A stretch of DNA of 64,000 bases from Mycolicibacterium confluentis (GCF_010729895.1 NZ_AP022612.1:3782001-3846000); one strand, 5' to 3'. Numbered from the stretch's first letter, positions 26,276-36,297 are shown. The notes: a model not told the origin generated them from the sequence alone. Translations and numbers: made by a program.

Positions 26276-28891
26276 ATGAGTCGACCATCCGCCCCCGCCC
26301 TGACGGTTCGGTACGAGGGGTCAGCACGCACCTTCGCTGCGGGCAACGATGTCGTGATCGGCCGCGATCTGCGGGCCGATCTGCGAATCGCCCATCCGCT
26401 GATCTCTCGCGCACACCTGGTGCTGCGCTTCGATCAGGGGCGCTGGCAGGCGATCGACAACGGCTCGCTCAACGGCATGTTCGTGCACGGACGCCGAGTG
26501 CCCGCCGCCGACATCGGCGACGGCCTGTCTCTGAACATCGGTAATCCGGACGGTCCGCAGCTGTCGTTCGAAGTGGGTCGGCACACCGGGTCCGTCGGCA
26601 TGCCGCCGCGGACCTCGTCTATTCCGGTGGCTCGCCCGAACACGGGCGGTTACCCGAGTGCGACCTACCCGACGACGGCACCGCCCGCCTCGGGCGGCTA
26701 CCCGAGTGGGCCGGCGCGCCAGCCCTACCCGACGGCGTCGCGCCCGCAGCCCGGCTACCCGCAGCCGCCGTCGCAGCCGGTCTACCCGACCAGCGGCGGC
26801 TACCAGACCGGTTATCCGTCGAGCACGTCGCAGCCTGTGCCGCAGCAGACCCAACCGCACAACATGCCCACGCAGATGGGCCCGACGGCGGCGCCCCCGA
26901 AGGCCGCCGAGGGCAACCTCGCGACCAGCATGCTCAAGATCCTGCGGCCCGGACGCGCCCCCGAGGTGCCGGCCCACGGGATCAAGATCGGTCGAGCGAC
27001 CGACAACGACATCGTCATCCCCGACGTGCTCGCCTCGCGCCACCACGCGACGCTGGTCCCGGGCCCCGGCGGCACACAGATCGTCGACAACCGCAGCATC
27101 AACGGCACGTTCGTCAACGGTCAACGTGTCGAGGAGGCGCTGCTGGCCGAGGGTGACGTGGTCACCATCGGCAACGTCGACCTCGTGTTCGCCAGGGGCA
27201 CGCTGGCCCGTCGCTCCGAGACCGAGGCGGCCACCCGCACCGGCGGCCTCGAGGTCCGCGGCCTCACCTGGACCATCGAGGGCAACAAGACGCTGCTCGA
27301 CAACATCTCGGTCGCGGCCCGGCCCGGCACCCTCACCGCGGTCATCGGGCCGTCGGGTGCGGGCAAGTCGACGTTCGCCAAGCAGGTCGCGGGTCTGACT
27401 CATCCGACCAGCGGCACCGTGACGTTCGAGGGCCACGACATCCACGCCGAGTACGCCTCGCTGCGTTCCCGGATCGGGATGGTGCCGCAGGACGATGTCG
27501 TGCATGGCCAGCTGACCGTGAACCAGGCGCTGATGTACGCCGCCGAGCTGCGTCTGCCTCCCGACACCACCAAGGAGGACCGCGCGCAGGTCGTCGCCCA
27601 GGTGCTCGAAGAACTGGAGATGACCAAGCACGCGGAGACCCGCGTCGACAAGCTCTCGGGCGGTCAGCGCAAGCGCGCGTCGGTCGCCATGGAACTTCTG
27701 ACCGGTCCGTCGCTGCTGATCCTCGACGAGCCGACCTCGGGCCTCGATCCCGCGCTGGACCGTCAGGTCATGACGATGTTGCGCCAACTCGCCGACGCCG
27801 GTCGCGTGGTGCTGGTCGTGACGCACTCGCTGACCTACCTCGACGTGTGCGATCAGGTGCTGCTGCTGGCGCCGGGCGGCAAGACCGCGTTCTACGGGCC
27901 GCCGAGTGCGATCGGCTCGTCGATGGGGACCACCAACTGGGCCGACATCTTCAGTTCCGTGGCCGCCGATCCCGACGAGGCCAACCGCCGCTACAAGGAG
28001 CGCACCGGGCCGACTCCGCAGCAGCCTCCATCGGATGCACCCGCGGATCTCGGCGCGCCCGCGAAAACCAGTCTGGTGCGGCAGTTCTCCACCATCGCCC
28101 GGCGCCAGATCAGGCTGATCATCTCCGACCGCGGCTACTTCCTCTTCCTGGCACTGTTGCCGTTCATCATGGGTGTGCTGTCGCTGTCGGTGCCCGGCAC
28201 CGTCGGCTTCGGGGTTCCCAACCCGATGGGCGACGCCCCCAACGAACCCGGCCAGATCCTGGTGCTGCTCAACGTCGGTGCGATCTTCATGGGCACCGCG
28301 TTGACCATCCGCGACCTGATCGGTGAACGCCCGATCTTCCGGCGCGAGCAGGCCGTGGGCCTGTCCACGACCGCCTACCTGCTGGCCAAGGTGTGCGTGT
28401 ACGCGACGTTCGCGGTGGTGCAGTCGACGATCGCGACCGCGATCACCGTGTGGGGCAAGGGTTCTCCGACCCAGGGTTCGGTGGGATTGGGCAATCCGAC
28501 GCTCGACCTGTTCGTCGTGATGGCCCTGACGACGGTGACCTCGGCGATGGTGGGTCTGGCGCTGTCAGCGCTGGCCCGCACCAGCGAGCAGATCATGCCG
28601 CTGCTGGTGGTCGCCGTGATGAGTCAGCTGGTGTTCTCCGGCGGCATGATCCCGGTGACCGACCGCCTGGTGCTCGACCAATTGTCCTGGTTCACCCCAG
28701 CCCGGTGGGGTTTCGCGGCGTCGGCCTCGACGGTCGACCTGATCAATCTGGTGCCCGGCCCGCTGACACCCAAGGATTCGCATTGGGAGCACACCGGCGG
28801 TGCCTGGTGGTTCGACATGGGCATGCTGGCGGTGCTCTGCACCGGCTACCTGACGTTCGTGCGCTGGAAGATCAGGCTCCCCCGCGCCTGA
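26276..28891 (+). CDS. FHA-domain ABC transporter (Rv1747-like)
   Basis: An 871-residue exporter in a single chain: FHA1 (about 25-90; IGRDLRADLRI, ISRAHLVLR), a linker rich in Pro, Tyr, Gly and Ser with repeated GGYPS/GYPS elements (about 115-210), and FHA2 (about 235-305; IGRATDNDIVI, SRHHA). An ATPase domain follows (about 320-550; Walker A GPSGAGKST, signature LSGGQRKR, Walker B LLILDEPTSG), then an ABC-2 permease with six helices. In M. tuberculosis the homologue is regulated by PknF phosphorylation and implicated in cell-wall glycolipid export; no kinase gene is adjacent here. TAGAGT at 26262-26267 suggests a leaderless start. Confidence 0.93.
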   Translation: MSRPSAPALTVRYEGSARTFAAGNDVVIGRDLRADLRIAHPLISRAHLVLRFDQGRWQAIDNGSLNGMFVHGRRVPAADIGDGLSLNIGNPDGPQLSFEVGRHTGSVGMPPRTSSIPVARPNTGGYPSATYPTTAPPASGGYPSGPARQPYPTASRPQPGYPQPPSQPVYPTSGGYQTGYPSSTSQPVPQQTQPHNMPTQMGPTAAPPKAAEGNLATSMLKILRPGRAPEVPAHGIKIGRATDNDIVIPDVLASRHHATLVPGPGGTQIVDNRSINGTFVNGQRVEEALLAEGDVVTIGNVDLVFARGTLARRSETEAATRTGGLEVRGLTWTIEGNKTLLDNISVAARPGTLTAVIGPSGAGKSTFAKQVAGLTHPTSGTVTFEGHDIHAEYASLRSRIGMVPQDDVVHGQLTVNQALMYAAELRLPPDTTKEDRAQVVAQVLEELEMTKHAETRVDKLSGGQRKRASVAMELLTGPSLLILDEPTSGLDPALDRQVMTMLRQLADAGRVVLVVTHSLTYLDVCDQVLLLAPGGKTAFYGPPSAIGSSMGTTNWADIFSSVAADPDEANRRYKERTGPTPQQPPSDAPADLGAPAKTSLVRQFSTIARRQIRLIISDRGYFLFLALLPFIMGVLSLSVPGTVGFGVPNPMGDAPNEPGQILVLLNVGAIFMGTALTIRDLIGERPIFRREQAVGLSTTAYLLAKVCVYATFAVVQSTIATAITVWGKGSPTQGSVGLGNPTLDLFVVMALTTVTSAMVGLALSALARTSEQIMPLLVVAVMSQLVFSGGMIPVTDRLVLDQLSWFTPARWGFAASASTVDLINLVPGPLTPKDSHWEHTGGAWWFDMGMLAVLCTGYLTFVRWKIRLPRA

Positions 28892-28944
28892 GCTGGCCCG
28901 CCCGCTTTCTGCCCTGCCTGCCCGGACCTTGCCCTTCTCCCCGT

Positions 28945-29001
28945 CGAGGGCCGCAAAGTTGACACATCGCGCGGGTAACCCCGTACACAACCCGGCCCTC
29001 G
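28945..29001. repeat. 57-bp flanking repeat, copy 1 (3' side of the decayed DUF559-type gene)
   Basis: Bounded by a 9-bp inverted pair CGAGGGCCG (28945-28953) and CGGCCCTCG (28993-29001). It matches the segment 29889-29945 at 48 of 57 positions in the same orientation, with the shared core GCAAAGTTGAC and CGTACACAA. It begins 53 bases after the FHA-ABC stop and ends six bases before the DUF559-type frame. Confidence 0.92.
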
Positions 29002-29007
29002 GCGGTC

Positions 29008-29845
29008 TCAACCCCGCCAACCCCTGACCCGGAGGGCTTCCGCGGCCCGCTTGACGATGCCGTCAGGGTCCTTGCGCAGGTGCCACGCCGAGACTCGGAC
29101 GATGGTCCAGCCCAGCCCCGCAAGGTATTCCAGCCGGCCGATATCCCCGGCGTGCTCTCGCGGATTGGTCCAGTGCTGCTCACCGTCGTATTCGACGCCC
29201 ACCTGGTATTCGCGCCAGCCCATGTCCACGCGGCGCTTACCGAGCCGGATCTGCGTCTCGGGCCGTGGCAGGCCGGCCTTCACCAGTAGCAGCCGAACCC
29301 TGGTCTCCTGTGGGGATTCGGCGCCGCCATCGACCAGTTGGAGCACCCCGCGCAACTGCCGGATGTTGCGGGCACCCTGGTGTCTCTGGGCCAATGCGGA
29401 GATCTCGTGCACGGGCACGCCGGTCGCATTCAGCAGCGCATCGATGCGGATCACCGGCTCCTCACCATCCAGCCGACGCCCAAGGTCGAAGGCCGTGCGC
29501 TGCACCGTGGTGCAGTCGATGCCGGCAATCCACTCAACTTCGTCATCGGCCAGGGTGTCCTTCCTGATGACGATCCCCCGCGGTGACTTGTCGAGTCGAG
29601 CTCGGACCAACTCTGCAGGCGCATCCACCGGGACCCACCTGCTGCCGTGCATGGCCGAAGCCGACAGTCCCGCCAGAGTGGCTGTTCGGTTCGACCACAG
29701 CCAGGCCGCGGCCGCTCGCTGCCTGGCGGTCGGCCCCACGCGGCAGGTACACATTGCGGTACACCATTGTGTAATCGCGACGCAGTTCGCGGCGGGTCAG
29801 CCTGCCAGATTCAAGGGCTTCGGTGCCGACGATGAGGTTGCGCAC
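29008..29845 (-). pseudogene. DUF559-type gene (copy 2), frameshifted
   Basis: Two overlapping minus-strand frames together make one family member. From GTG 29845 the first frame reads RNLIVGTEALESGRLTRREL...YRNVYLPRG, the N-terminal winged-helix-like part. The rest (TARQRAAAAWLWSNRTATL... to the DUF559 segment RRVDMGWREYQVGVEYDG) is in the next frame, ending at 29008. The shift lies in or beside the GC-run at 29730-29740. An in-frame TGA just upstream of the GTG shows that any longer N-terminus is also lost. The nuclease-like D and E-Y-D residues survive. The gene lies between the FHA-ABC gene and mfpA and is flanked by two copies of a 57-bp repeat. A sequencing error could mimic the frameshift. 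Confidence 0.8.
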
Positions 29846-29888
29846 GTCGCGATCGTGACGCAGATTGCCGGCGAACGGTATTCACCCG

Positions 29889-29945
29889 CGAGGGCCGCAA
29901 AGTTGACGCGTTGCGGGGGTCCCTGCGTACACAAGTCGGCCCTCG
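29889..29945. repeat. 57-bp flanking repeat, copy 2 (5' side of the decayed DUF559-type gene)
   Basis: Direct copy of 28945-29001 with 9 differences, bounded by the same CGAGGGCCG and CGGCCCTCG ends (with one extra matching base pair in context). It starts 43 bases upstream of the pseudogene GTG and ends 29 bases before the mfpA stop codon. The pair brackets the DUF559-type frame precisely. Confidence 0.92.
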
Positions 29946-29974
29946 ACGACGGAGGCGCCCCGCGAGACTCCGAG

Positions 29975-30523
29975 CTAACCCCCGTGCACATCGAGGCCAT
30001 GCGCGGCCGCGAACGCCAAGGCCTGGTGGATGTCGATCTTCGCGCCGCGCAGAGCCGCTGTGGTCCACAGGGTGGGGTCGATGCGGGCGCCCCGCAGATC
30101 AGCCTCCTCGAACCGCGCGTTGACCACCCGAACGCCAGACAGGTCCGCACCACGCAGCACGGCCTTGCGCAGGTCCGCGTCCACCAGTGAAGCCTCGCGC
30201 AGCCGACAGCCGCTCAGGTCGACGCCCCGCAGGTCCGCCCCGCCGAGCACCGCCAGCGAGAAGTCGACCTCGTCGAATGTCGCGGGCCGCAGCCGACATT
30301 CGGCGAACGTCGAGCCCATCATGCTGCAGTTGCGGAACGTGCTGTGCCACAGGGTTGCTCGCCGGAACCGGCAGTTGCGGAAAGCAGTCCCTGAATGCAC
30401 CGACTCAGACAGGTTGACCCCGCTGAAATCGCAGTCGTCGAACACCACCCGTTCGGTGGTCAGGCCGACGAGGTCCTCATCCCGGAAGTCGTGCCCGCTG
30501 AACTCCTGATCTGACCAGTTCAC
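29975..30523 (-). CDS. mfpA: Pentapeptide repeat protein MfpA
   Basis: A 182-residue right-handed beta-helix of pentapeptide repeats (A/C/S/V/T/L/I-D/N-L/F-X-X; e.g. VDFSL AVLGG ADLRG VDLSG). It mimics B-form DNA, binds DNA gyrase and protects it from fluoroquinolones in mycobacteria. The GTG at 30523 overlaps the MfpB stop by four bases and gives the expected length (Rv3361c is 183 residues). It is the last gene of the five-gene kinase/roadblock/DUF742/GTPase operon, which controls its action on gyrase through MfpB. Confidence 0.95.
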   Translation of the reverse strand: MNWSDQEFSGHDFRDEDLVGLTTERVVFDDCDFSGVNLSESVHSGTAFRNCRFRRATLWHSTFRNCSMMGSTFAECRLRPATFDEVDFSLAVLGGADLRGVDLSGCRLREASLVDADLRKAVLRGADLSGVRVVNARFEEADLRGARIDPTLWTTAALRGAKIDIHQALAFAAAHGLDVHGG

Positions 30524-31098
30524 CCAGCAGCCGAAAGGGATTCGAGCGCGTACTCGCTCACCGCGATCAACGCCTCCTTGGCGGAGTTGCGATCTCGGGC
30601 GTCGACGGAGATCACCGGCACGCCGTCGGACAGCGCGAGGGCCTGGCGCACCTCCTCGGCCGGGAACCGCTGCGCGTCGTCGAACTCGTTGACCGCGATG
30701 ATGAACGGGATCTTGCGATTCTCGAAGAAGTCGACGGCCGCGAAGCTGTCCTGCAGGCGACGGGTGTCGACCAGCACGATCGCTCCGATCGCGCCGTGCA
30801 CGAGGTCGTCCCACATGAACCAGAACCTGCGCTGACCGGGGGTGCCGAACAGGTAAAGCACCAGATCCTCACCGAGAGTGATGCGACCGAAGTCCATGGC
30901 GACCGTCGTCGTCGACTTCGCCGGCGTCTCCTCGAGTCCGTCCACGCCCTCCGAGGCGTTCGTCACCATCGCCTCAGTGCGCAGGGGCATGATCTCCGAC
31001 ACCGAGCCCACGAAGGTCGTCTTGCCGACGCCGAATCCCCCCGCGATGACGATCTTGGTCGATGCAGCGTCACGCCTCTCAGAGTGCGCGTAGGCCAC
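30520..31098 (-). CDS. mfpB: Small GTPase MfpB (conservon GTP-binding protein)
   Basis: A 192-residue Ras-like GTPase of the CvnD/MfpB group. The P-loop is GGFGVGKTTFVGSV, switch II DxxG is replaced by LFGTPGQRRF, and the base-specificity motif is NEFD. It modulates the MfpA-gyrase interaction in M. smegmatis. It overlaps the DUF742 gene by 20 bp and mfpA by four, indicating a tightly coupled operon equivalent to Rv3361c-Rv3365c. Confidence 0.94.
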   Translation of the reverse strand: MAYAHSERRDAASTKIVIAGGFGVGKTTFVGSVSEIMPLRTEAMVTNASEGVDGLEETPAKSTTTVAMDFGRITLGEDLVLYLFGTPGQRRFWFMWDDLVHGAIGAIVLVDTRRLQDSFAAVDFFENRKIPFIIAVNEFDDAQRFPAEEVRQALALSDGVPVISVDARDRNSAKEALIAVSEYALESLSAAG

Positions 31099-31453
31099 GG
31101 AGGGTCCTTCCTATGAGTTCGCGTCGTTCGTCTGTGGTGGAGCGGTCGGTGATGGTCGTGTGCACCTGAAGGTAACCCGACGTGACCAGATCGCCGACCA
31201 GGACACGGGCCACCCCCAGGGGAACGTCGAGCAGCGCTGAGATCTCGGCGACCGAGGGACTCTTGGTGCACAACTGGATGATCCGGCCGCGCATGTCATT
31301 GGGTGGCCAGCGGTGGAACATCGCCGACTCCACGGTCTGCAGCGGCGCCTCCATCGGCAGGTGAATGGAGGTGTCGGTGCGACCGGCCGTCAGCATGTAG
31401 GGGCGAACAAGGTTCGCCTCCCGTGGTGGCACAGCCCGATCGAACATGCTCAT
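31079..31453 (-). CDS. DUF742 protein (conservon CvnC-like)
   Basis: A 124-residue winged-helix-like DUF742 protein, third member of the actinobacterial conservon set. It starts at ATG 31453 (MSMFDRAVPPRE) with the conserved VRPYMLTAGRT near the N-terminus and LDVPLGVARVLVGDLVTSGYL in the helical core. It is equivalent to Rv3363c. Conservon proteins assemble with the roadblock protein and GTPase at the membrane kinase; the exact role of DUF742 is not known. Confidence 0.92.
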   Translation of the reverse strand: MSMFDRAVPPREANLVRPYMLTAGRTDTSIHLPMEAPLQTVESAMFHRWPPNDMRGRIIQLCTKSPSVAEISALLDVPLGVARVLVGDLVTSGYLQVHTTITDRSTTDERRELIGRTLRGLRAL

Positions 31454-31463
31454 CCGTGCCCCG

Positions 31464-31883
31464 TCACATGTGTTGGGCCGCGCGGCGGCGGGTCGACTGC
31501 ACCGTGCTCGCAACCCGTTCCACGAGAATGGCCATCTCGTAGCCGACCTGGCCGATGTCACATGACTTCGACGCCAGGGTGGCCAGCTGACTTCCGTCCC
31601 CCACCTGCATGATCAACACGTAGCCGTGATCCATCTCCACGACCGACTGCAGCACTCGGCCGCCGTCGAAAAGCTGTGCGGCACCGGCTGACAGGCTCGC
31701 CAGGCCGGACGTGACCGCCGCGAGTTGATCCGCCCGTTCCGGCGGCAGGTGCTCACTGGCTGCGATCAACAACCCATCGACCGAAACCAGCACCGCATGT
31801 GCAACTCCCGGAACATCTCTGGCGAACTTGGAGACCAGCCAGTCCAACGGATTCTCCCGCTGCGAACCTTGCGCGTAGCTCAT
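31464..31883 (-). CDS. Roadblock/LC7 domain protein (conservon CvnB-like)
   Basis: A 139-residue roadblock/LC7 protein ([27 protein letters not shown]..., then [12 protein letters not shown]), the type that acts as GTPase partner or activator in actinobacterial conservons. It is equivalent to Rv3364c. Its ATG overlaps the stop of the histidine kinase gene, and it is followed after 10 bases by the DUF742 gene. Confidence 0.93.
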   Translation of the reverse strand: MSYAQGSQRENPLDWLVSKFARDVPGVAHAVLVSVDGLLIAASEHLPPERADQLAAVTSGLASLSAGAAQLFDGGRVLQSVVEMDHGYVLIMQVGDGSQLATLASKSCDIGQVGYEMAILVERVASTVQSTRRRAAQHM

Positions 31884-34800
31884 TCGTCATCGAATCCTTG
31901 GGTTGTGTTACGGGAGTGCAGCCGAGCCGCGCGCACTCCACCGAAATGATTGCTCATCGAGGCCCGGATCGCATCAGGATCCCGCTCGGGGGAGCCGCCG
32001 TTCGAACCTACCTCGTCCTCGTAGGCCTCGGAACGCTGGTCGACGGCGTCCTCGGCGGTCGGCTGCGCCTCGAACAGTGAAGCGCCACCAGGGATCAGCC
32101 GGGCACCTGGGGCCCGCACGGGAAGACCGTGGTCGGTGCGCTCGTCGATCGGCACTTTGTCCGCATCGGCCGCTGCCGCCCATCCGTTGTCCCACACCGA
32201 CTTCCAGTCCTGAGGCACGGCGAGCTGCTGAACCTCCTGCGGATCCAGCCATTCCGAGACCATGTTCTGGTAGATCAGGTCGATGCCGGAGTGGGTCTGC
32301 TGCGGTGACAGTCGCTGCGCGAGGCGGTCCATGTCCGACAGGTCGATGTCGGCGGTGTCGGCGGTGTCGTCAGGATGCTCCTCGAACGGGGGCTCGGGCT
32401 CGGGCGCCTCGAGAATCGGCTCCTCGACGGCCGGTTCCTCGACCACAGGCTCTTCGAGAACGGGTTCTTCGACTGCCGACTCCTCCAGACCGGTGGATTC
32501 CTCGACCGGCGCCGGTGCCCCGGCTTCACGGCGGACCCGCCTGCGCGACGAGAAGAACCCCGCGGTGTTAGACGGCGCCTCGGTGACCGACTCCCCCGTC
32601 GCGCGCGCGTCGGACTCGGCCGGCGACCACCAGGTGCCGGGCTCCGGGCTCAGTGCCGGCTCCTCGGCCGACGGCACGGCGATGCCGCTGGACCCCGGGC
32701 TTCGGCGCGGCAGCACGGAGACCGATGCCTCGGTCACCTCGGGTTCGCTGTCGGGCTCATACCGGATGTCGAAGTCGTCAACGGGCACGGCCTGCACGGC
32801 CTCACCCGCGCCGGCGGCGTCAGCCGCCTCGGCGAGTTCAGCGGCCTCCAAAACCTGAGCCGCCTCGTCTGCCTCGGCAGCTTCGTCGGCGACCTCGGGT
32901 TCTGCCTCGAAGGCGGACCCGAAAGCGGACTCGACGACGGGTTCGGGCTCGACGTCCGACGCCCACGTGAACGGTGCGGCGGGCTCGAAACCGTGGAGCA
33001 CGTTCGGCGGCAGGTAGACCTGCGCGACGGTGCCGCTGCCACTGGCCCCCGGCAGCAGCTGCACGGTGATGCCGTGCTGGCGTGCCAGCCGGCCCACCAC
33101 GAACAGGCCCATATGCCGGGTGTTGTCGGGACTGACCTCACCGCCGGCGTTCAGTCGCATGTTGGCGATGCGCAGATCCGAGTCCGTCATACCCAGGCCG
33201 GTGTCGTTGATGTCGATCAGCACACCGTTGTCACTGGTGTGGACGGCGGTCACGCGCACCGGAGAGAACGGGGGCGAGTACCGCAGCGCGTTGTCGATGA
33301 GTTCGGCCAGCAGATGCACCGAGTCTCCGGCGGCCGACGAACTCAGCGAGCAGTCGGGCACCATGCCGGTCTCGACCCGCTGATAGTCCTCCACCTCGGA
33401 CGCGGCCGCGTTGATCAGCGAGGCCAACGGCACGGGCGGGCCCTGCTCACGGGTCACCTGCGCACCGGCCAGCACCAGCAGGTTGGCGCCATTGCGCCGC
33501 ATACGGGTGGCCAGGTGGTCGAGGCGGAACAGGCTGTCGAGGCGGTCCGGGTCCTCCTCGTTGCGCTCCAGCCTGTCGATCAGCGAGAGCTGTTGATCGA
33601 CAAGCGTCTTGTTCCGCCGAGACAACGTCTCGAACATGTCGTTGACCATGACCCTCAGTCGTGCCTCGTCACCGGCGAGCAGCAGCGCCTGAGTGTGCAG
33701 CTGGTCGACCGCGTGCGCGACCTGTCCGATCTCCTCGGTGGTGTAGATCGGCAGCGGCTCGGGTTCGCGCTCGTCGCCGGCCTTGGCCCGCTCGACGCCC
33801 TCGGCCAACTCCTCGTGGGCGATCGTCAGGGCCCCGTCGCGCAGCCTGCGCAGCGGCCTGGTCAGGGAGCGGGCGACCCACCACACGACCGCCAGCGCGA
33901 CCAGGAACGCCACGACCACCAGGGCCGCGTCGCGAATCGCGTCGTTGCGCGCGTCGTTGGCCTCGTCGTTGACCGTCCCCACGACGTTGGACGTGGTCTT
34001 GGAGATCAGTCCCGTCGCGATCTCGTCGGTGGTCTGGATGGACTTCAGCAGCTGCTGGTTGTCCACCAGCGATGTGCTCGGATCCGCGAGCAGGCGAAGT
34101 CGCTGCACCATCTGCGACCGCAGGGTGGTCGCCTCCTCCGAGGCTCCGCCGAGCAGTTGCCCCATGCCGATGATGGTCTGAGGCTCGGTGCCTGCCAACG
34201 TCGTCATCGCGTTGCGCAGGAAGGGCTCGGGCAGGCCACCGCCCGCCTCGACCAGCAGCCTCTGCAATGTCATCTGACCGTGCGCGCCGACCGCACGGGC
34301 GAGCCCGACAGCCTGGTTGCGCAGCACCTCGTCATTGACGCGCACCGAACCGGCAACCGCGTTCTCGGCGGTGAGGAGCAGATCACCGAAGCCCGTCACC
34401 TGGCGGTCGAGCGGCACCGATCCGGCGAGCACACCCGACTGGAGTTGGCTGCCCATGACCGCGAGGTTCTCGACGGCGCTGCGGACGTCGGATTGCACGT
34501 CGTTGCGGTCGCGCGTGCTCAGCATCGCGGCGCGGGCGTCATTCACCGAGGTGACGGCCTGTTCGACCTCCCCGTCGGTGGCCTTGGCCAGCAGGACGTC
34601 ACCGAGGGCGTCCATGTAGTCACTGATGACCGGTACCAGCGTGGCCCGGTCGGCGGCGAGCCGCAGGTCACGGGCCTCAACGGCACTGCCGTAGACGCGA
34701 AGGCCGCCGAACAGGGCCGCGAGCGCCAGGGGCACGACCGCGATGGCGAGCACCTTCCAGCGCACCGGCCAGTTGGTCAGCGACCACCGTTTCGGACGCT

Positions 34801-34900
34801 TGACCACCGCGGGCGCAACAGGTGCCTCAGGCGTATCAACGAGGTCCGCGTCGGGGCGCAACCCCGCGGACTGGTCCAGTCCGGAGGGCTTGTCGAACAT
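31880..34900 (-). CDS. Nitrate/nitrite-sensor-type histidine kinase (conservon CvnA-like)
   Basis: A 1006-residue membrane kinase-like protein. TM1 lies near residues 49-67 and is followed by an extracytoplasmic sensor region to about 320. TM2 lies near 325-343 and is followed by a HAMP domain. A dimerisation segment holds a candidate phospho-His near 462 ([12 protein letters not shown]). The HATPase domain (about 530-640) has the N-box [12 protein letters not shown] and G-box DTGLGM. The C-terminal 350 residues are an acidic tail rich in Glu, Pro and Ala with LEEP/VEEP repeats. ATG 34900 is chosen; TTG 34906 would add two residues. It leads the mfp operon (Rv3365c equivalent). Confidence 0.9.
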   Translation of the reverse strand: MFDKPSGLDQSAGLRPDADLVDTPEAPVAPAVVKRPKRWSLTNWPVRWKVLAIAVVPLALAALFGGLRVYGSAVEARDLRLAADRATLVPVISDYMDALGDVLLAKATDGEVEQAVTSVNDARAAMLSTRDRNDVQSDVRSAVENLAVMGSQLQSGVLAGSVPLDRQVTGFGDLLLTAENAVAGSVRVNDEVLRNQAVGLARAVGAHGQMTLQRLLVEAGGGLPEPFLRNAMTTLAGTEPQTIIGMGQLLGGASEEATTLRSQMVQRLRLLADPSTSLVDNQQLLKSIQTTDEIATGLISKTTSNVVGTVNDEANDARNDAIRDAALVVVAFLVALAVVWWVARSLTRPLRRLRDGALTIAHEELAEGVERAKAGDEREPEPLPIYTTEEIGQVAHAVDQLHTQALLLAGDEARLRVMVNDMFETLSRRNKTLVDQQLSLIDRLERNEEDPDRLDSLFRLDHLATRMRRNGANLLVLAGAQVTREQGPPVPLASLINAAASEVEDYQRVETGMVPDCSLSSSAAGDSVHLLAELIDNALRYSPPFSPVRVTAVHTSDNGVLIDINDTGLGMTDSDLRIANMRLNAGGEVSPDNTRHMGLFVVGRLARQHGITVQLLPGASGSGTVAQVYLPPNVLHGFEPAAPFTWASDVEPEPVVESAFGSAFEAEPEVADEAAEADEAAQVLEAAELAEAADAAGAGEAVQAVPVDDFDIRYEPDSEPEVTEASVSVLPRRSPGSSGIAVPSAEEPALSPEPGTWWSPAESDARATGESVTEAPSNTAGFFSSRRRVRREAGAPAPVEESTGLEESAVEEPVLEEPVVEEPAVEEPILEAPEPEPPFEEHPDDTADTADIDLSDMDRLAQRLSPQQTHSGIDLIYQNMVSEWLDPQEVQQLAVPQDWKSVWDNGWAAAADADKVPIDERTDHGLPVRAPGARLIPGGASLFEAQPTAEDAVDQRSEAYEDEVGSNGGSPERDPDAIRASMSNHFGGVRAARLHSRNTTQGFDDE

Positions 34901-35175
34901 GGTCAACTGACGGCTCCCCCTGCCGGCCCCGGGTTCACCGCTTCTGCGATCGCACCGCTTCTAATCAGTGTCTCCGCCTTCATACAACTTCCTGCTCATT
35001 TCGACCCGACTGCACGTCAGAGCGGGCGCAAATCGCATGGCAATTGATGAAGTATGACAGTACGAACGTGGCCGTTCCACAATTCTCGATGAACGACCAG
35101 CGCCGACCAAGCCCCTGAACAGGCAGAATTGATGCGGTTCAGCAAATCCCACCCTGCACCTGGAAAGATCGACCG
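34901..35175. other. Divergent intergenic region between the kinase operon and trmL
   Basis: This 275-bp spacer, less GC-rich than its surroundings, must hold the promoter of the mfp operon and that of trmL. GGGGGAG (near 34914-34920, reverse strand) may serve the kinase start, and GGAAAG 10 bases before the trmL ATG is its likely ribosome site. I see no RNA gene, strong hairpin or ORF with family features in it. Confidence 0.5.
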
Positions 35176-35640
35176 ATGTTTCGGCTGCTGTTCTTCTCCC
35201 CACGGATCGCTCCCAACACCGGCAACGCCATCCGCATGGTCGCGGCCACCGGCGCAGAACTCCACCTCGTGGAGCCGTTGGGCTTTGACCTGTCCGAACC
35301 CAAGTTGCGTCGCGCCGGACTGGATTACCACGACTTGGCTTCGGTTACCGTGCACAGCAGCCTGAACGCGGCCTGGGAGGCGTTGATGCCCGCGCGGGTT
35401 TACGCATTCACCGCGCACTCGACGACGTCATTCGCCGACGTTGGCTACCAATCCGGAGATGTGTTGATGTTCGGTCCCGAACCCACCGGATTGGACGAAC
35501 AGACATTGGCCGACCCCCACATCACCGAGCGGGTGCGGATTCCGATGCTCGCCGGGCGCCGTTCCCTGAACCTGTCGAACGCGGCCGCGGTCGCGGTGTA
35601 CGAGGCATGGCGGCAGCACGGCTTCGACGGCGCGGTGTGA
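35176..35640 (+). CDS. trmL: tRNA (cytidine/uridine-34 2'-O)-methyltransferase TrmL
   Basis: A 154-residue SPOUT methyltransferase that 2'-O-methylates the wobble base of leucine tRNAs. It shows the SPOUT motif 1 NTGNAIRMVAATGAELHL and the trefoil-knot motifs MFGPEPTGL and IPMLAGRRSLNLSNAAAVAVYE. The minimal SPOUT length without an extra RNA-binding domain is typical of TrmL. It is equivalent to Rv3366 (annotated spoU). It is convergent with the nitroreductase gene, nine bases away. Confidence 0.93.
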   Translation: MFRLLFFSPRIAPNTGNAIRMVAATGAELHLVEPLGFDLSEPKLRRAGLDYHDLASVTVHSSLNAAWEALMPARVYAFTAHSTTSFADVGYQSGDVLMFGPEPTGLDEQTLADPHITERVRIPMLAGRRSLNLSNAAAVAVYEAWRQHGFDGAV

Positions 35641-35649
35641 GTCGCGGCG

Positions 35650-36297
35650 CTACCAGGTGTTCCAGTGCGCCAACTGCTCGGCGGGCAGACGCTTGGCCCG
35701 CTTGAATTCGGTGCCCTTGGTATAGGCGATCGGGAACAGACCGGCCTGCGAGTACTGGTCGAAGGGGATGCCGAGGATCTCGGCGGCCTCCTTCTCTCCG
35801 TCGCCGATCAGGTGCAGAGTGGTCCAGGCGGACCCAAGCCCGCGGGACCGCAGCGCCAGCATGAAGCTCCAGACCGCGGGAAGCAGCGAGCCCCAGAAGG
35901 AGGCGCTCATCCCGCCGGGCGCGCCGTCGCAACGCCCTTCGATGCACGGCACGAGCAGCACCGGCGCCTCGTGGAAGTGGTCGGCCAGGTACTGCGCGGA
36001 GTCGACGACGGCGTCGGCGCGCTCGGCCCGCACGTCACCGTCGGCGTATGTGGGTCGGTCCATGGTCCGGTACCAGGAGAAGTTCTTGGCATAGATGTCG
36101 GCCAGCGCCTTCTTCTGACCGGCGTCCTCGACGAACATCCACTGCCAGCCCTGCGCATTGGATCCGGTCGGCGCCTGCAGCGCGAGGTCCAGGCATTCCA
36201 GGATGACGTCGCGCGAGACGGGCTTGTCGAAATCCAACCGCTTGCGCACCGAGCGCGTGGTCGTCAGCACTTCGTCGGCAGACAGGTTCAGGGTCAT
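35650..36297 (-). CDS. Nitroreductase family protein
   Basis: A 215-residue FMN-dependent nitroreductase fold protein. N-terminal TTRSVRKRLDFDKPV and QAPTGSNAQGWQW bind FMN, with GLGSAWTTLHL in the C-terminal half. It is equivalent to Rv3368c. It presumably reduces nitro- or quinone-type substrates with NAD(P)H; the physiological substrate is unknown. It stands alone on the minus strand, 29 bases from the end of the metallopeptidase gene. Confidence 0.9.
   Translation of the reverse strand: MTLNLSADEVLTTTRSVRKRLDFDKPVSRDVILECLDLALQAPTGSNAQGWQWMFVEDAGQKKALADIYAKNFSWYRTMDRPTYADGDVRAERADAVVDSAQYLADHFHEAPVLLVPCIEGRCDGAPGGMSASFWGSLLPAVWSFMLALRSRGLGSAWTTLHLIGDGEKEAAEILGIPFDQYSQAGLFPIAYTKGTEFKRAKRLPAEQLAHWNTW

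Noticed and set aside
32375..35047. An 890-codon plus-strand open frame opposite the histidine kinase
   Set aside because: Compositional shadow of the kinase gene; no recognisable domain.
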